A stretch of DNA of 64,000 nt from CAUZFZ01 sp963579025 (GCA_963579025.1 CAUZFZ010000040.1:1-64000), one strand, 5' to 3'; positions 1 through 9,333 are shown, counted from the first letter of the stretch. Numbers and translations: made by a program. Notes: generated by a model not told the origin, from the letters alone.

Positions 1-15
1 GTGCCGCGCGCATCG

Positions 16-72
16 TAGGATGGGCACTCCTGCCCGTCCGTCATTCCGGGACGGGCAGGAGTGCCCATCCTA
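16..72. repeat. Perfect 24-bp inverted repeat (long hairpin)
   Basis: Arms 16-39 and 49-72 are perfect reverse complements, separated by a 9-nt loop. It lies just past the stop codon of the minus-strand DUF1501 gene. It could act as a transcription terminator or be a dispersed intergenic repeat. Similar long palindromes recur elsewhere in this window. Confidence 0.85.
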
Positions 73-121
73 TCTTTTGGTTGCGGCTATGCCGCTTTCG
101 GACACGTTCCTCAGCGCCGAG

Positions 122-1540
122 TCAGAACAGGTCGAACAGCGGTTCGGAGCGGTACATCTCGTGGGGACGACCGTCGATGTCGTCCCACATCTGATGGCGC
201 GGGATACCCAGGGCGTTGAACATCGTGGCCGCCAGATTTTCGACCGTGCATTTGTCTGCGGCCGGGTAGGCCGCGATCTTGTCCGATGCTCCGACGACAT
301 GACCACCACGCACTCCACCGCCTGCGAACAGAGATGTCATCACAGGGCCCCAGTGGTCGCGGCCGCTGTTGGCGTTGATCTTTGGTGTGCGACCGAATTC
401 TCCCGTCAGCAGAACCAGCGTGTCCTCGAGTAAGCCGCTGTTCTTCAGATCGTCCAGTACTGCGGAGACCGACTGATCCAGGTACGGGAATAGATTTCGT
501 TTCAGGTTCACGAAGTTGCCGCGGTGTGTGTCCCAGGATGAGTTCTTTCCCAGGTTGACCTGAACCAGGGGAACTCCGGCTTCAATCAGTCGGTAACCCA
601 TCAGCAGCGACAGTCCGAACTTGTTTTTGCCGTAGCGTTCCAGTGTCGCGGGATCCGCGTTCTCGACGTCAAAGGCCTGACTGGTCTTCGCGTCGGCGAG
701 GACTGAGATCGCCTGCTGGCGATGCTGACTGAGCTGGCGAACTCCCGCCTCCTGTTCGAGCAGTTTCTGCTGCTCTTCAATACTCGCGAGCAGGCCGAGG
801 CGGTTATTCAGTCGCAGTCGCCCGCCTTCCGGCAGCGTCAGCATTGGCGTGTCGAAGATTGTCCCGGACGCGTGTTCGAACTTGTCGTCGTCAAATCGAA
901 AACAGTTCGGGCAGGCTCCGTTGCCCAGCGGACACTTGGCGGCGATGTCGATGTGCCATGCTTCGTACTTGGGTCCCAGCCGGCCGGCGTACTGACCCAG
1001 ACGAACCTTGGCCGCTTCGTTGATGCTGGGCTGAGGCAGAATGACCGACGGCGGCAGGTCTGACTTTTGATCGCGATACGCATAGGTGACCTGAGACGGA
1101 ATCGATGGCCACTCGTTCGGACTGGGCACGGTGGACGCATTGAATGCGGCCGGGAAGTCCAGCCGACCGGACAGCAGGGCGTGACAGGCCAGGCCGTGGG
1201 AACTGCTATCAGTCGCAACGGAGCGGACGAGGGCGTACTCGCTGGCCCGCTGCGCGAGCTTCGGCAGGTGCTCACAAATCTGTATGCCGGCAACATCGGT
1301 CGACACAGGACTGAATTCACCTCGCACATCATCGGGCGCGAACGGCTTCATATCGAAGCTGTCCTGGTGCGAGAGTCCTCCAGTCAGGAAGATGAACAGA
1401 ACGCGTTTCGCTTTGGGTCGATCGGGATTGGCGCGGGCGATGTCGGCCAGAGTCGGGCCCATCAGGCCAATTGCTCCGGCCTTGAGCATCGTTCGTCGGC
1501 CGAGGCTTGTTCCGCTGCCGCAGTGGTGATCGTGTTGCAT
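122..1540 (-). CDS. DUF1501 domain-containing protein, Tat-type N terminus
   Basis: This is a 472-residue member of the DUF1501 family, a sulfatase/alkaline-phosphatase-fold family greatly expanded in planctomycetes and usually of unknown substrate. The N terminus carries a twin-arginine-like signal (LGRRTMLKAGAIGLMG), so export as a folded protein is likely. Family landmarks are FIFLTGGLSHQDSFDMKP near the start, SSHGLACHALLSGR, VNLGKNSSWDTHRGNF and TGEFGRTPKIN followed by GRDHWG. I placed the start at the ATG at 1540; a 23-codon upstream extension reads as non-signal sequence. Such genes often sit beside DUF1549/DUF1553 cytochrome-like genes, but none is visible here. The hairpin at 16-72 lies after the stop. 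Confidence 0.93.
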   Translation of the reverse strand: MQHDHHCGSGTSLGRRTMLKAGAIGLMGPTLADIARANPDRPKAKRVLFIFLTGGLSHQDSFDMKPFAPDDVRGEFSPVSTDVAGIQICEHLPKLAQRASEYALVRSVATDSSSHGLACHALLSGRLDFPAAFNASTVPSPNEWPSIPSQVTYAYRDQKSDLPPSVILPQPSINEAAKVRLGQYAGRLGPKYEAWHIDIAAKCPLGNGACPNCFRFDDDKFEHASGTIFDTPMLTLPEGGRLRLNNRLGLLASIEEQQKLLEQEAGVRQLSQHRQQAISVLADAKTSQAFDVENADPATLERYGKNKFGLSLLMGYRLIEAGVPLVQVNLGKNSSWDTHRGNFVNLKRNLFPYLDQSVSAVLDDLKNSGLLEDTLVLLTGEFGRTPKINANSGRDHWGPVMTSLFAGGGVRGGHVVGASDKIAAYPAADKCTVENLAATMFNALGIPRHQMWDDIDGRPHEMYRSEPLFDLF

Positions 1541-1645
1541 GCGCGCCTGCCTGAGTCTGTGACGTATCAAAGTGAGATCGATTGTCCCGACGTCCGCGAA
1601 AGTGAACAACCTCAGATCAGCAGCGGCTGATATGTCTGCTGGCGG

Positions 1646-1846
1646 TCAGAGGAGTTCTTTGTCCGCCATGACGTTGTCGTCTGTGATGCGGGCAATGCGC
1701 ACGGCATCCTGAATTGAACGTTTCAGCCACTTCTCGTCCTCACCATCAGGAACGCGGTCGGCGATGACATACGCGGAATAGATGGTCGCAGCCGCCTGAA
1801 CGATGACCGCCTCGCTGGGCTGCAGGCTGATGTATGGTTTGCTCAT
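1646..1846 (-). CDS. Small hypothetical protein (66 aa)
   Basis: I do not recognise a family. The 66-residue product is soluble and mildly acidic, with a predicted helical middle (AVIVQAAATIYSAYVIADRV) and an EDEKWLKRSIQDAVRIA stretch. It is probably real because a good Shine-Dalgarno (ACGGAG) lies 8 nt before the ATG, and it sits in line with the minus-strand genes on both sides. The terminator at 1912-1940 separates it from the metalloprotease upstream, so it probably has its own promoter. No signal peptide or membrane segment is visible. Confidence 0.65.
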   Translation of the reverse strand: MSKPYISLQPSEAVIVQAAATIYSAYVIADRVPDGEDEKWLKRSIQDAVRIARITDDNVMADKELL

Positions 1847-1911
1847 TGTGAATTCTCCGTAATGCTGGAAGTAACGACCGCAAAACGGTCATGGGATGAG
1901 CCAAAAGGAAA

Positions 1912-1940
1912 CCCCGTCGACCGAATGACGATCGACGGGG
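1912..1940 (-). terminator. Intrinsic terminator after the metalloprotease gene
   Basis: A 9-bp perfect stem (CCCCGTCGA / TCGACGGGG) with an 11-nt loop lies 29 bp past the minus-strand metalloprotease stop. On the minus strand it is followed by the T-rich run TTTCCTTTT, the usual layout of a factor-independent terminator. Confidence 0.75.
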
Positions 1941-1968
1941 CTGATTCATTTCGTTCTGCGTTCAACCA

Positions 1969-4900
1969 CTACGGTTGAAGTTCTGGCCGTGGCTGTGGTT
2001 CAGCCGGCACAACGTATTCGTACTGCTGCGGTTGTTGCGGTGCAGATGGTGCTGGCTGCGGGAAACGCGGACCTTGACCGCGTTGCTCGTTCTGGAAAAA
2101 GAAGAACCCACCGCCACCGCCTCCGCCGCCAACATCCGACGCGTTGTAGATGAACTGGCTGTCACGGAGTTTGTCGACCTGCTCCTTAAGCTTCTGAAGA
2201 TGGGCCATCGTGTAGGGATCGGCCATCTTACGAGCCTTGCCGTTCGACAGAATCCGATCAATGTTCGCGAGGATACGCGACAGCTCGGCCGACGCCAGAT
2301 TGGCGATCGGCTTATCGGATTCGTTGGTCTCCCGATCGCTCGGGATGCTGAGGTCCACCAGTCGACCCAGGTGCTCCTGCTGCAGGTTGCGTCTCAAGCT
2401 GGAGACCAGCGGCACGCGCGCCGTGTACTGCTTGTCGGGGTTCTTCTCCAGCTCTCCCCAGATCGCGTCTGTCAATGATGACAGAATCTCTGGCAGGGTG
2501 ACTGCATCCTGATCAGCAGGCACGCGCAACTCATTGTCGTAGACGCGACGCAGAGTTGTTGGATTCATCAGCATCGAGAGGATCGAGGCCTGAATCGATG
2601 CGATCTGGTCGTGAATCGGCCAGGTGGCTTCCGAGCTGAAGGAGAACAGGGAGCCACCGTCGAGCCACTTATCAACGGTCATGTGAGCCAGCAGCTCAGG
2701 TGTCAGGCCATACGCTTCGTCCCGGAGTGAGTTTTCGATGACGAATTTCAGAGCATCACGCTGCTGATCGCATGCAACCACCTCGACCGGACGCGGGACG
2801 TCTTTGTCTCCCTTGCGGGCACGGCTCGTCAACGATCCGCCCATCCAGTTGGCCATCATGCTGACTGACCGCATTTGCAGACTGAGAGAAAGTTCGTAGC
2901 CATACCGTGCACGTGCCCAGCTCTCGCCATCTTTGACAAAGTCGCCGACCAGCCGGCTGCGGTGCTTCTGAACCAGAGCGATCTGATTCCGGGCGTAGTT
3001 GAGGGGGTTCTTGCCGAAGTCGTAACGACGCGCCCGCGGGTCTGGTCCGCCGGTCTCTTCGTCCGTGCCGTAAACGAGTTCCGGTTCACCGACGCGTGCC
3101 AGAATCTTCTTCAGATCCGCATCCTTGAGTGTGTAACCGTATTCGATGGCCCACTCGTCGTACGGGCCAATGCCGATCATCGACCAGTCGCCCTGGGGTT
3201 TGCCCTCTTCAGCCACGATGTTGATCGGCAGGTAATCCATGACGGAACCGGCCAGCGGCTTCTTGCCTTTGATCTCGTCGCTGTTGATCTGCTCTAGCGT
3301 GTAGATGCTGGACGCTTTGAAGTTGTGTCGCAGACCGAGGGTGTGCCCAACTTCGTGGGCAACCAGTTCGGCCAGCAGCGGGCCGATGAAGGATTCCGGG
3401 ATGCCGTCCAGCATCGGTTCCTTCGGCTCGGGTTTCTTTTCTTCCTTTTTCTCGTCGTCTTTGTCGTCGTCGCCGTCTTTGTCCGAGTCGTCCTTGTCCT
3501 TGTCAGCATCGTCCTTGTCATCGCCGTCTTTGTCGTTCTTCTTCTCGTCGTCTTTCTTCTTCTTTTTCTTCTTTTTCTTCTTGTCGGCGTCTGCAGCCAG
3601 GACCGCAAGATGCAGTTGCATCACGGCCAGATCCATCGACTTGCCTTGTGAGGCAAAGCACAGGCCATTCACCTGACTGGCTCGGTTGAGCAGACCGTCA
3701 TAGATGTCATCGCCCAGCATGTGAGTGCGAGTTCTGCCGGCGGGATGCCCGGACAAAGGCTGCATCGATTCACGTTGAATCTTTCGAATCACTTCACTGC
3801 GTCGCGCCGGAATAGCGAGGCGAACACGTGGGTCCCATTTGGGATGATGCGCCAGCCAGGCCAGCGTTTCGGGATTGAAGCCTTCCATCGCAACGGACGG
3901 AAGAATTTCACTGAACTGGTTGAAGTAGTGACGAATCCAGCCGTCGGTCAGGATGATGTCGGCGTCAAGGATTTCGCCCGTCAGCGGATTGACACGGCTG
4001 GGGCCGATCGCCGTTCCGACGTCGTTGTTCAGCCAGCGGATGAAGTTGTACCGCACGTCTTCCGGATCGAGGTCCATGTTGCGCCCGGTCTGAGCGTCCT
4101 GATAATCAACCTCAATCGCATTCAGAATGCCGACCTTTTCGTACGCCTTATTCCAATACAGGACTCCCTGACTGACCCAGCGGCGGTAACGGACGGGAAC
4201 TGTCTGTTCCAGAATGAAACGGATCGGCTTGACCGGCGGACTGAGTTTCAGAGACGCGTCGCGCTTGGCCAGATGCCAGCGGTTGATGTACCGGACTCGC
4301 GTTTCCGTGTCTTTGTACTTGCCCAGGTCCGAGTAACTGGTCGTGAAGTAACCCACGCGAGCATCCGCGACACGCGGACGATACCCGGGGCTCGATTGAA
4401 TCAAACTGATCGAGTAGTGCAGCGTCTTCAGTGTGCCGGACGGCATGAATCCACCAAACAGCCCGCCGGAAGCCGACGTCGGTCCCTCGATCGCGATTTC
4501 GACATTCTTCGGGAACGCCTTGGCTTTCTTGATCGTGACGAGTGCGGGATTCGTGATCCGCGTCCCGAAGAAGAATGACGACTGATTGACCAGAATCGAG
4601 TTCAGATCGATCATGGGTCCACCGGTTGGTCCCATCGTGATAATCGGAGTGTCGAGCAGCACCCGGTCGGTAAACAGTCGTTTGACCGATGCTTTCGATT
4701 CACTGTCGCCAGTCGATCGTACCGCGACGTTGGGCTGAATCATGGCCAGCCGTTTGCCGTATTTGCGCCAGTAGAAGTACAGATCGCCAGCCTGCAAACC
4801 AGCAAAGCTTTCGCCACTGGCCACAGTCAGTGCCAGGAAATACTTCTGGCTGGTAAATGCGGCGGGCAACTCGGCGAGCAACCGCTGGTCGGTTTTGTGC

Positions 4901-5076
4901 TTGTACAGCGTGTAAAGTGGCCGTTGCGCACCTGCCGTGGAGACCACTTTGACAAAGTCTTTCAGCACGGTCGCATGCGGCGGAAACGTGGTCTGCGCGC
5001 TGGCAGTTCCATTGAGTCCGACCAATGCCACAATCAGTGCCAGACCGAAAACCTTTGAAAACGAGTATTTTGCCAT
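1969..5076 (-). CDS. Secreted zinc-dependent metalloprotease (DUF5117/DUF4953-like)
   Basis: A 1,035-residue protein with an N-terminal signal peptide (VFGLALIVALVGLNGTASAQ). The catalytic motif HEVGHTLGLRHNF carries H574, E575, H578 and H584, a metzincin-like HExxHxxGxxH zinc site. The surrounding architecture (long N-terminal beta-rich part, VMDYLPIN shortly after the site) fits the large DUF5117/DUF4953 bacterial metalloproteases. A Lys/Asp-rich low-complexity segment at about residues 495-552, including ten consecutive lysines, lies about 22 residues before the active site. The C terminus is low-complexity: a glycine run followed by FFFF, then Pro/Gln-rich sequence. The start has a Shine-Dalgarno (AGGGA) upstream. 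It is probably extracytoplasmic; the substrate is unknown. Confidence 0.9.
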   Translation of the reverse strand: MAKYSFSKVFGLALIVALVGLNGTASAQTTFPPHATVLKDFVKVVSTAGAQRPLYTLYKHKTDQRLLAELPAAFTSQKYFLALTVASGESFAGLQAGDLYFYWRKYGKRLAMIQPNVAVRSTGDSESKASVKRLFTDRVLLDTPIITMGPTGGPMIDLNSILVNQSSFFFGTRITNPALVTIKKAKAFPKNVEIAIEGPTSASGGLFGGFMPSGTLKTLHYSISLIQSSPGYRPRVADARVGYFTTSYSDLGKYKDTETRVRYINRWHLAKRDASLKLSPPVKPIRFILEQTVPVRYRRWVSQGVLYWNKAYEKVGILNAIEVDYQDAQTGRNMDLDPEDVRYNFIRWLNNDVGTAIGPSRVNPLTGEILDADIILTDGWIRHYFNQFSEILPSVAMEGFNPETLAWLAHHPKWDPRVRLAIPARRSEVIRKIQRESMQPLSGHPAGRTRTHMLGDDIYDGLLNRASQVNGLCFASQGKSMDLAVMQLHLAVLAADADKKKKKKKKKKDDEKKNDKDGDDKDDADKDKDDSDKDGDDDKDDEKKEEKKPEPKEPMLDGIPESFIGPLLAELVAHEVGHTLGLRHNFKASSIYTLEQINSDEIKGKKPLAGSVMDYLPINIVAEEGKPQGDWSMIGIGPYDEWAIEYGYTLKDADLKKILARVGEPELVYGTDEETGGPDPRARRYDFGKNPLNYARNQIALVQKHRSRLVGDFVKDGESWARARYGYELSLSLQMRSVSMMANWMGGSLTSRARKGDKDVPRPVEVVACDQQRDALKFVIENSLRDEAYGLTPELLAHMTVDKWLDGGSLFSFSSEATWPIHDQIASIQASILSMLMNPTTLRRVYDNELRVPADQDAVTLPEILSSLTDAIWGELEKNPDKQYTARVPLVSSLRRNLQQEHLGRLVDLSIPSDRETNESDKPIANLASAELSRILANIDRILSNGKARKMADPYTMAHLQKLKEQVDKLRDSQFIYNASDVGGGGGGGGFFFFQNEQRGQGPRFPQPAPSAPQQPQQYEYVVPAEPQPRPELQP

Positions 5077-5370
5077 CTGTCATTCCCTGAACAATGAGGA
5101 AAGAGAGACCAACTACGGGGCGAAGGTCGTCCTGGTGACGCACCGCCCGGCGTTAAAGCCACCCTGGTCAAATCAACTTACCTGTAGTCCCTGAATTCTA
5201 CATCCGGGGTACGGTGAATGACTACGATCTGACGGCGGATTCTCTCAATGTCCGGTGAGACATCCGGTCTCCCGGCGATGGACATTCGATGCCGGATGCA
5301 TCGGAGTGTTGCCAATCGGCAGCATGTCTCGAACCGCCACCATTCATCTCGCCCCTCTGACGAGGCCTTC
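5077..5370. other. Divergent intergenic region, metalloprotease / yjbQ
   Basis: About 294 bp between the divergent metalloprotease and YjbQ genes. It presumably holds both promoters, but I cannot assign a convincing -35/-10 pair. Open frames here are short and lack family features. Confidence 0.4.
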
Positions 5371-5790
5371 ATGTCCTGGCACCAGCACGAAATTCGGCTT
5401 CCCGCGATGTCTCGCGGTTTTCATCTCATCACGGATCAGATCACGTCAGCAGTCCAGGAATTGCAGAGCATCCGCGTGGGTCTGCTGCACGTATTCATTA
5501 CGCATACATCGGCGTCGGTTTCGATCAACGAGAATGCCGACCCGGATGTGCCACGCGATCTGGAGCTGGCATTCAACGAGATCGCCCGCGAGGACTTCGC
5601 GTATCGGCACACGTTGGAAGGCCCGGATGACATGCCCGCTCACGTGAAGTGCTCGATGATCGGCAGCTCGGTCAGCGTGCCCATTCGTGACGGTCGGCTG
5701 TGCCTGGGCACATGGCAGGGAATCTACTTATGCGAACATCGTGACCATGGAAGTCCACGACGTCTGATCCTCACCGTGCAGGGTGATTAG
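5371..5790 (+). CDS. yjbQ: YjbQ family protein (secondary thiamine-phosphate synthase-like)
   Basis: A 139-residue protein, the normal length for the YjbQ/UPF0047 family. Family signatures are the HVFITHTSASVSINENAD block with conserved Thr/Ser and Asn, DMPAHVKCSMIGSSVSVPI, and the C-terminal GTWQGIYLCEHRD. Escherichia coli YjbQ has weak thiamine-phosphate synthase activity, but the true role of the family is unsettled. I chose the ATG at 5371 because it gives the family length; an upstream in-frame ATG adds 41 residues unlike the family. It runs convergently towards the FHA gene with 35 bp between stop codons. Confidence 0.9.
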   Translation: MSWHQHEIRLPAMSRGFHLITDQITSAVQELQSIRVGLLHVFITHTSASVSINENADPDVPRDLELAFNEIAREDFAYRHTLEGPDDMPAHVKCSMIGSSVSVPIRDGRLCLGTWQGIYLCEHRDHGSPRRLILTVQGD

Positions 5791-5825
5791 CCGCGTGAGT
5801 TCTGAAGCCGCCGGGAATTCGGACC

Positions 5826-6362
5826 TCATGAGAACTCGCCGGTCGACCCCTCGAGTTCATCCTCAGAATCGTCATCAGCGATCCCGGCGCGTTCGACGTC
5901 CGGTCGTGGCCTGGGTCGCCGTGGACTTTGTTCCAGTCCGGCTTTTTCCATCAGGCTGCGGGCGAATGGATTTTCGTCTTCTTCAGGCCTCTTCCCCTCA
6001 GCCCGGTAGGTCACTTCAAACTTGTGCCGACCCACACCCAGAATATCCCCGGGAAACAGCCACTTCTGATCGCAACGGGCACGATTCACTTTGACGCCGT
6101 TGGAACTGTTCAAGTCTCGAACGTGCCAGTAGCCCTCGATCAGCTCAAGCTCGCAGTGCTGCGACGAGACATTCGGGAAACGCAACGTGATATCACAGTT
6201 GCTGCGGCGGCCAACGATGAGCTGCCGTTTCAAGAGCGGGATGGGGTCGCCACCTCCGCACGGAATCAACTGCCCGTACACCCTGCGCTCGGCCATACCG
6301 TAATCATCCGGGAAAAAATGCGAGTGGATCAAATCCGGCGGCCCGCCAGAGATCGCATTCAT
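5826..6362 (-). CDS. FHA domain protein
   Basis: This protein has a single forkhead-associated domain, a phosphothreonine-binding module. Key residues are visible: LIVGRRSNCDITL (GR), NVSSQHCELEL (S..H) and VRDLNSSNGVKVN (the NG turn). The C-terminal third is charged and disordered, rich in Arg/Pro and then acidic (DDDSEDELEG), with no enzymatic domain, so it is likely an adaptor for Ser/Thr kinase signalling. Two starts are plausible: the ATG at 6362 used here, or the ATG at 6296 immediately before ERRVYGQLIPCGGG. Neither has a strong Shine-Dalgarno. It lies downstream of and co-directional with the Gfo/Idh oxidoreductase. Confidence 0.85.
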   Translation of the reverse strand: MNAISGGPPDLIHSHFFPDDYGMAERRVYGQLIPCGGGDPIPLLKRQLIVGRRSNCDITLRFPNVSSQHCELELIEGYWHVRDLNSSNGVKVNRARCDQKWLFPGDILGVGRHKFEVTYRAEGKRPEEDENPFARSLMEKAGLEQSPRRPRPRPDVERAGIADDDSEDELEGSTGEFS

Positions 6363-6477
6363 CGTACGAGTGTGACAACCAGTGAACAAGTCCCGTATGC
6401 CGGGCTGTCGACGATTCGGCACTCTAGACGCTCGTGGTTCCAGCAGGTTTCGAGGAATCACCTTGAACGCGACCGCG

Positions 6478-7524
6478 TCACGCGATCGTGATTGTCTGTT
6501 GAGTCTGCGAGGACTCCAGCATCGCCAGCACCGCGGCCACTCCAGCACGTCCATCCTGCGGAGTTCCTTCACCGCCACGCGTTCCATTGATGGAGTCTAC
6601 GAAGCCCTGCATCTGGTCGCAGTACGCCTGCATGCGCTGCATATTGAAGGCCGCGTTCGAATCGTCGTGGCCGACCGGCGGCTGTTCGTAAACAGTCTGC
6701 ATCTCGCCGGCACGACCGAGCTGTAACTGACCGTAGGGATCCAGGTCGATGATGCCCTCGTCGCCCATGATGCGAAATCGGAACCCCTCACCGGAGAATC
6801 CCGGGCCGGGCAAAACGCTGGACGACCAGAACGACGACATTGTGCCGTCCGCAAAGGACAGCAGTGCCATCGTGGTGTTTTCGTTGGGATTGTCTTCGCG
6901 GTATGTCCCGCACTGAGCGGCGACCGTCTGCAGGTCACTCTGCAGCCACCAGCGACACAGATCGACATTGTGCGGCGCGCTGTTGATGAGATGGGCAACA
7001 CTTCGCGGATCTGCCCACCAGCCCCAGTTGCCGCCGAATCCCGAGTCGTTGCGCAGAGCGGTGATATCGAACAGTGCCGACATCTGGATACAGCGGACAG
7101 TCCCAATTTCGCCGGACTGAATCAGGTCGCGCGTGCGATCGTTGGACTCGCGAAATCTCTGGTGATAGCCGAGCGACAAGACCAGTCCCCGCTCGCGGAA
7201 CGCCGCCGACATGTGGTCGCAGTCTTCCAGCGAAGTGGTCATTGGTTTCTCGACGAGGACGTGCTTTCCAGCTTCGGCCGCAGCGAGCGCCTCTGCGCAA
7301 TGCAGCCAGTGCGGCGTGGCGATCACGATGGCATCGATGTCGTCGCGTGCGACGAGTGATCCGATGTCTGGTTCTTCATCGATGCTGTAGTCGGATGCCA
7401 GTTGCGCGGCGCGGCTGCCACCGCAGACGGCCACCGGTTCGGCCGTCGTCAGCTTGTGGGCGGCATCCACATGAGTGCGTCCCATGAACCCCGAGCCAGT
7501 GACTCCGATGCGGACTGCCGCCAT
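6478..7524 (-). CDS. Gfo/Idh/MocA family oxidoreductase
   Basis: A 348-residue NAD(P)-dependent sugar or polyol dehydrogenase-type protein. The N-terminal Rossmann motif is GVTGSGFMGRTH, followed by IVIATPHWLHCAEA and the hallmark VLVEKPMTT with the EKP lysine. The second-domain motif is SAPHNVDLCRWW, with His and Asp in the usual active-site positions. There is no signal peptide, so it is cytoplasmic, unlike the Tat-exported relative at 51971-53224. A GAGG Shine-Dalgarno lies about 9 nt before the ATG. It is divergent from the SDR gene by 69 bp, suggesting shared regulation and a common sugar-derived substrate. The substrate cannot be read from sequence. Confidence 0.93.
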   Translation of the reverse strand: MAAVRIGVTGSGFMGRTHVDAAHKLTTAEPVAVCGGSRAAQLASDYSIDEEPDIGSLVARDDIDAIVIATPHWLHCAEALAAAEAGKHVLVEKPMTTSLEDCDHMSAAFRERGLVLSLGYHQRFRESNDRTRDLIQSGEIGTVRCIQMSALFDITALRNDSGFGGNWGWWADPRSVAHLINSAPHNVDLCRWWLQSDLQTVAAQCGTYREDNPNENTTMALLSFADGTMSSFWSSSVLPGPGFSGEGFRFRIMGDEGIIDLDPYGQLQLGRAGEMQTVYEQPPVGHDDSNAAFNMQRMQAYCDQMQGFVDSINGTRGGEGTPQDGRAGVAAVLAMLESSQTQQTITIA

Positions 7525-7593
7525 GATACGCGCCTCAGAAATCTTGATGGGAAGATCAGCAACTCGCCTTATGCATCACGGAGCCAGACTCTA

Positions 7594-8385
7594 ATGGACC
7601 TGAGTGGAAAGATCGCGGTTGTGACGGGAGCCGGTCGCGGGATCGGCAAGGGCTGCGCACTCGAACTCGCGCGAGCAGGCGCCGATCTTGTCATCAATGA
7701 TCGGCCGGACAGTCCGGACTTGCCGGGCACCGTTGACGAGATTCGGGCACTGGGAAGATCGTGTCACGCAATCGCAGCTGACGTGTTTTCCCGAGCCGGC
7801 TGCGAACAGTTCGTCAGCGACGTTCTGGCGGCGGCGGGGCAGATCGACATTCTTGTCAGCAATCCCGCGTTCAGCCGACGTGCTCCGTTTCTCGAATACG
7901 AGCCGGAAGTCTTCGAGCAGACAATCGCCGGCACATTGACCAGCGGGTTTCATATGAGCCAACTGGTCGCAAGGCACATGGTGCAACGTGGCGGCGGCGG
8001 AAAGATCGTGTTCATTTCCAGCGTGCAGGCCGAGATGCCGATCGGGCTGTGCGTTGCTTACGGTGCCGCGAAAGCGGGGCTGAATCACATGATGCGGACA
8101 ATCGCCGTAGAACTCTCGCCGCATCGCATTAATGTCAATGCGATCGAACCGGGTTGGATTGATACGCCGGGCGAGCATGTGACCTTTTCCGAAGACACGA
8201 TTGCGGCCGAGGGGCGGCGTTTGCCCTGGGGACGTCTCGGTCTTCCGGCGGACATCGGTAAGGCTGCGGCATTCCTTTCGTCGGACGATGCCGATTATGT
8301 CACGGGAGCCGTGCTGCCTGTGGATGGTTGCTTTCGATTCAAGGACTGCCGCGTCGAGCAGACCATTCAGCGGCGCGAGCCCTGA
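7594..8385 (+). CDS. SDR family oxidoreductase
   Basis: A 263-residue classical short-chain dehydrogenase/reductase. The cofactor motif is TGAGRGIGKG. The usual NNAG is replaced by SNPAFS. The catalytic serine is in IVFISSVQ and the catalytic pair in YGAAKAG. IEPGWIDTP and the C-terminal VTGAVLPVDGC complete the family pattern. The ATG at 7594 gives normal family length; longer upstream frames overlap the divergent oxidoreductase. It is followed 24 bp later by the M14-type deacylase, so the two are likely one transcript. It probably acts on a small sugar or keto acid in the same pathway as the divergent Gfo/Idh enzyme. Confidence 0.93.
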   Translation: MDLSGKIAVVTGAGRGIGKGCALELARAGADLVINDRPDSPDLPGTVDEIRALGRSCHAIAADVFSRAGCEQFVSDVLAAAGQIDILVSNPAFSRRAPFLEYEPEVFEQTIAGTLTSGFHMSQLVARHMVQRGGGGKIVFISSVQAEMPIGLCVAYGAAKAGLNHMMRTIAVELSPHRINVNAIEPGWIDTPGEHVTFSEDTIAAEGRRLPWGRLGLPADIGKAAAFLSSDDADYVTGAVLPVDGCFRFKDCRVEQTIQRREP

Positions 8386-8409
8386 TCATTCAACGCCGGA
8401 TTCTCCACC

Positions 8410-9333
8410 ATGAGCCATTCGCTGCAGACATTTCGATTCACCGGATCAGAGCAGGGCTCTCACCTGCTGATTACGGGCGGCGTGCATGGTGATGAGTTTG
8501 AACCCATCGCCGCCATCCGTCGCCTGATTCACTTGTTCGATCGCGGTGACCACACGACATCAGGGCTGCGCGGCTCCGTAACGTTCGTACCGATTGTCAA
8601 TCAAGCGGCGTTTCTGCGCGGTCATCGTTGTGCCGACGACGGCTTGGATCTGGCGCGAACGTGTCCCGGTCGCGAGGACGGCAGCATCACCGAACAGACG
8701 GCCTGGGAACTCAGCCAGTTAATTCGCTCGGCCGATGTCTACATCGATCTGCACACAGGCGGCACGGAGTACTCGGTGCTTCCGCTGGCCGGTTATTCGC
8801 TGCATCGTGATTCGGCGATACTCGACACGCAGCGACGCATGGCTCGGGCGTTCAATCTGCCGGTCATCTGGGGGACGGCGGGGAACTTGGATGGACGGTC
8901 ATTGTCGGTCGCTCGCGATGCCAACGTGCCCGCCATCTACTGCGAGTATCTCGGTTCGGCGACGTGCGCGGTCGAGGGCGTAACGGCATACGTTGCTGGC
9001 TGCCTGAACGCGATGGCCGAACTCGGCCTGCTCGACCGTGAACAACCGGAATCACAGATCGAACACGTGATCGAAAATCCGCGGCCCGGTTCCGGTCACA
9101 TGCAGGTCTGCCATCCATCGCCGGTGGCCGGTTATTTCGAACCGGTTGTGAAGCTCGGCTCACGTGTGCGAGCAGGGGACGTATTTGGCACGGTCTTCGA
9201 TATCGAGTCGCATCAGCCGCACGTGATCGAAGCCGAGAGTGATGGCATCGTGCTTGTCCTGCGAACGTTTCCTCGAGTGAAACCTGGCGATTCCGTGGGT
9301 GTCGTCGCGGACAGCGAGACCGAGGGCACCTGA
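8410..9333 (+). CDS. M14-type succinylglutamate desuccinylase/aspartoacylase family protein
   Basis: A 307-residue zinc hydrolase of the AstE/aspartoacylase group. Zinc ligands appear as GGVHGDE (H26, E29) and DLHTGG (H115). The C-terminal domain (PSPVAGYFEPVVKLGSRVRAGDVFGTVFD) resembles the beta-barrel of this group and precedes a PHVIEAESDGIVLVLR segment typical of the family. There is no signal peptide. It likely removes an acyl group from an N-acylated amine or amino acid. It lies 24 bp after the SDR gene and probably shares its promoter. Confidence 0.88.
   Translation: MSHSLQTFRFTGSEQGSHLLITGGVHGDEFEPIAAIRRLIHLFDRGDHTTSGLRGSVTFVPIVNQAAFLRGHRCADDGLDLARTCPGREDGSITEQTAWELSQLIRSADVYIDLHTGGTEYSVLPLAGYSLHRDSAILDTQRRMARAFNLPVIWGTAGNLDGRSLSVARDANVPAIYCEYLGSATCAVEGVTAYVAGCLNAMAELGLLDREQPESQIEHVIENPRPGSGHMQVCHPSPVAGYFEPVVKLGSRVRAGDVFGTVFDIESHQPHVIEAESDGIVLVLRTFPRVKPGDSVGVVADSETEGT

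Noticed and set aside
3305..3676. Plus-strand frame with poly-Ser/Phe runs
   Set aside because: Complement of the Lys/Asp-rich tract of the metalloprotease; the runs are a by-product.
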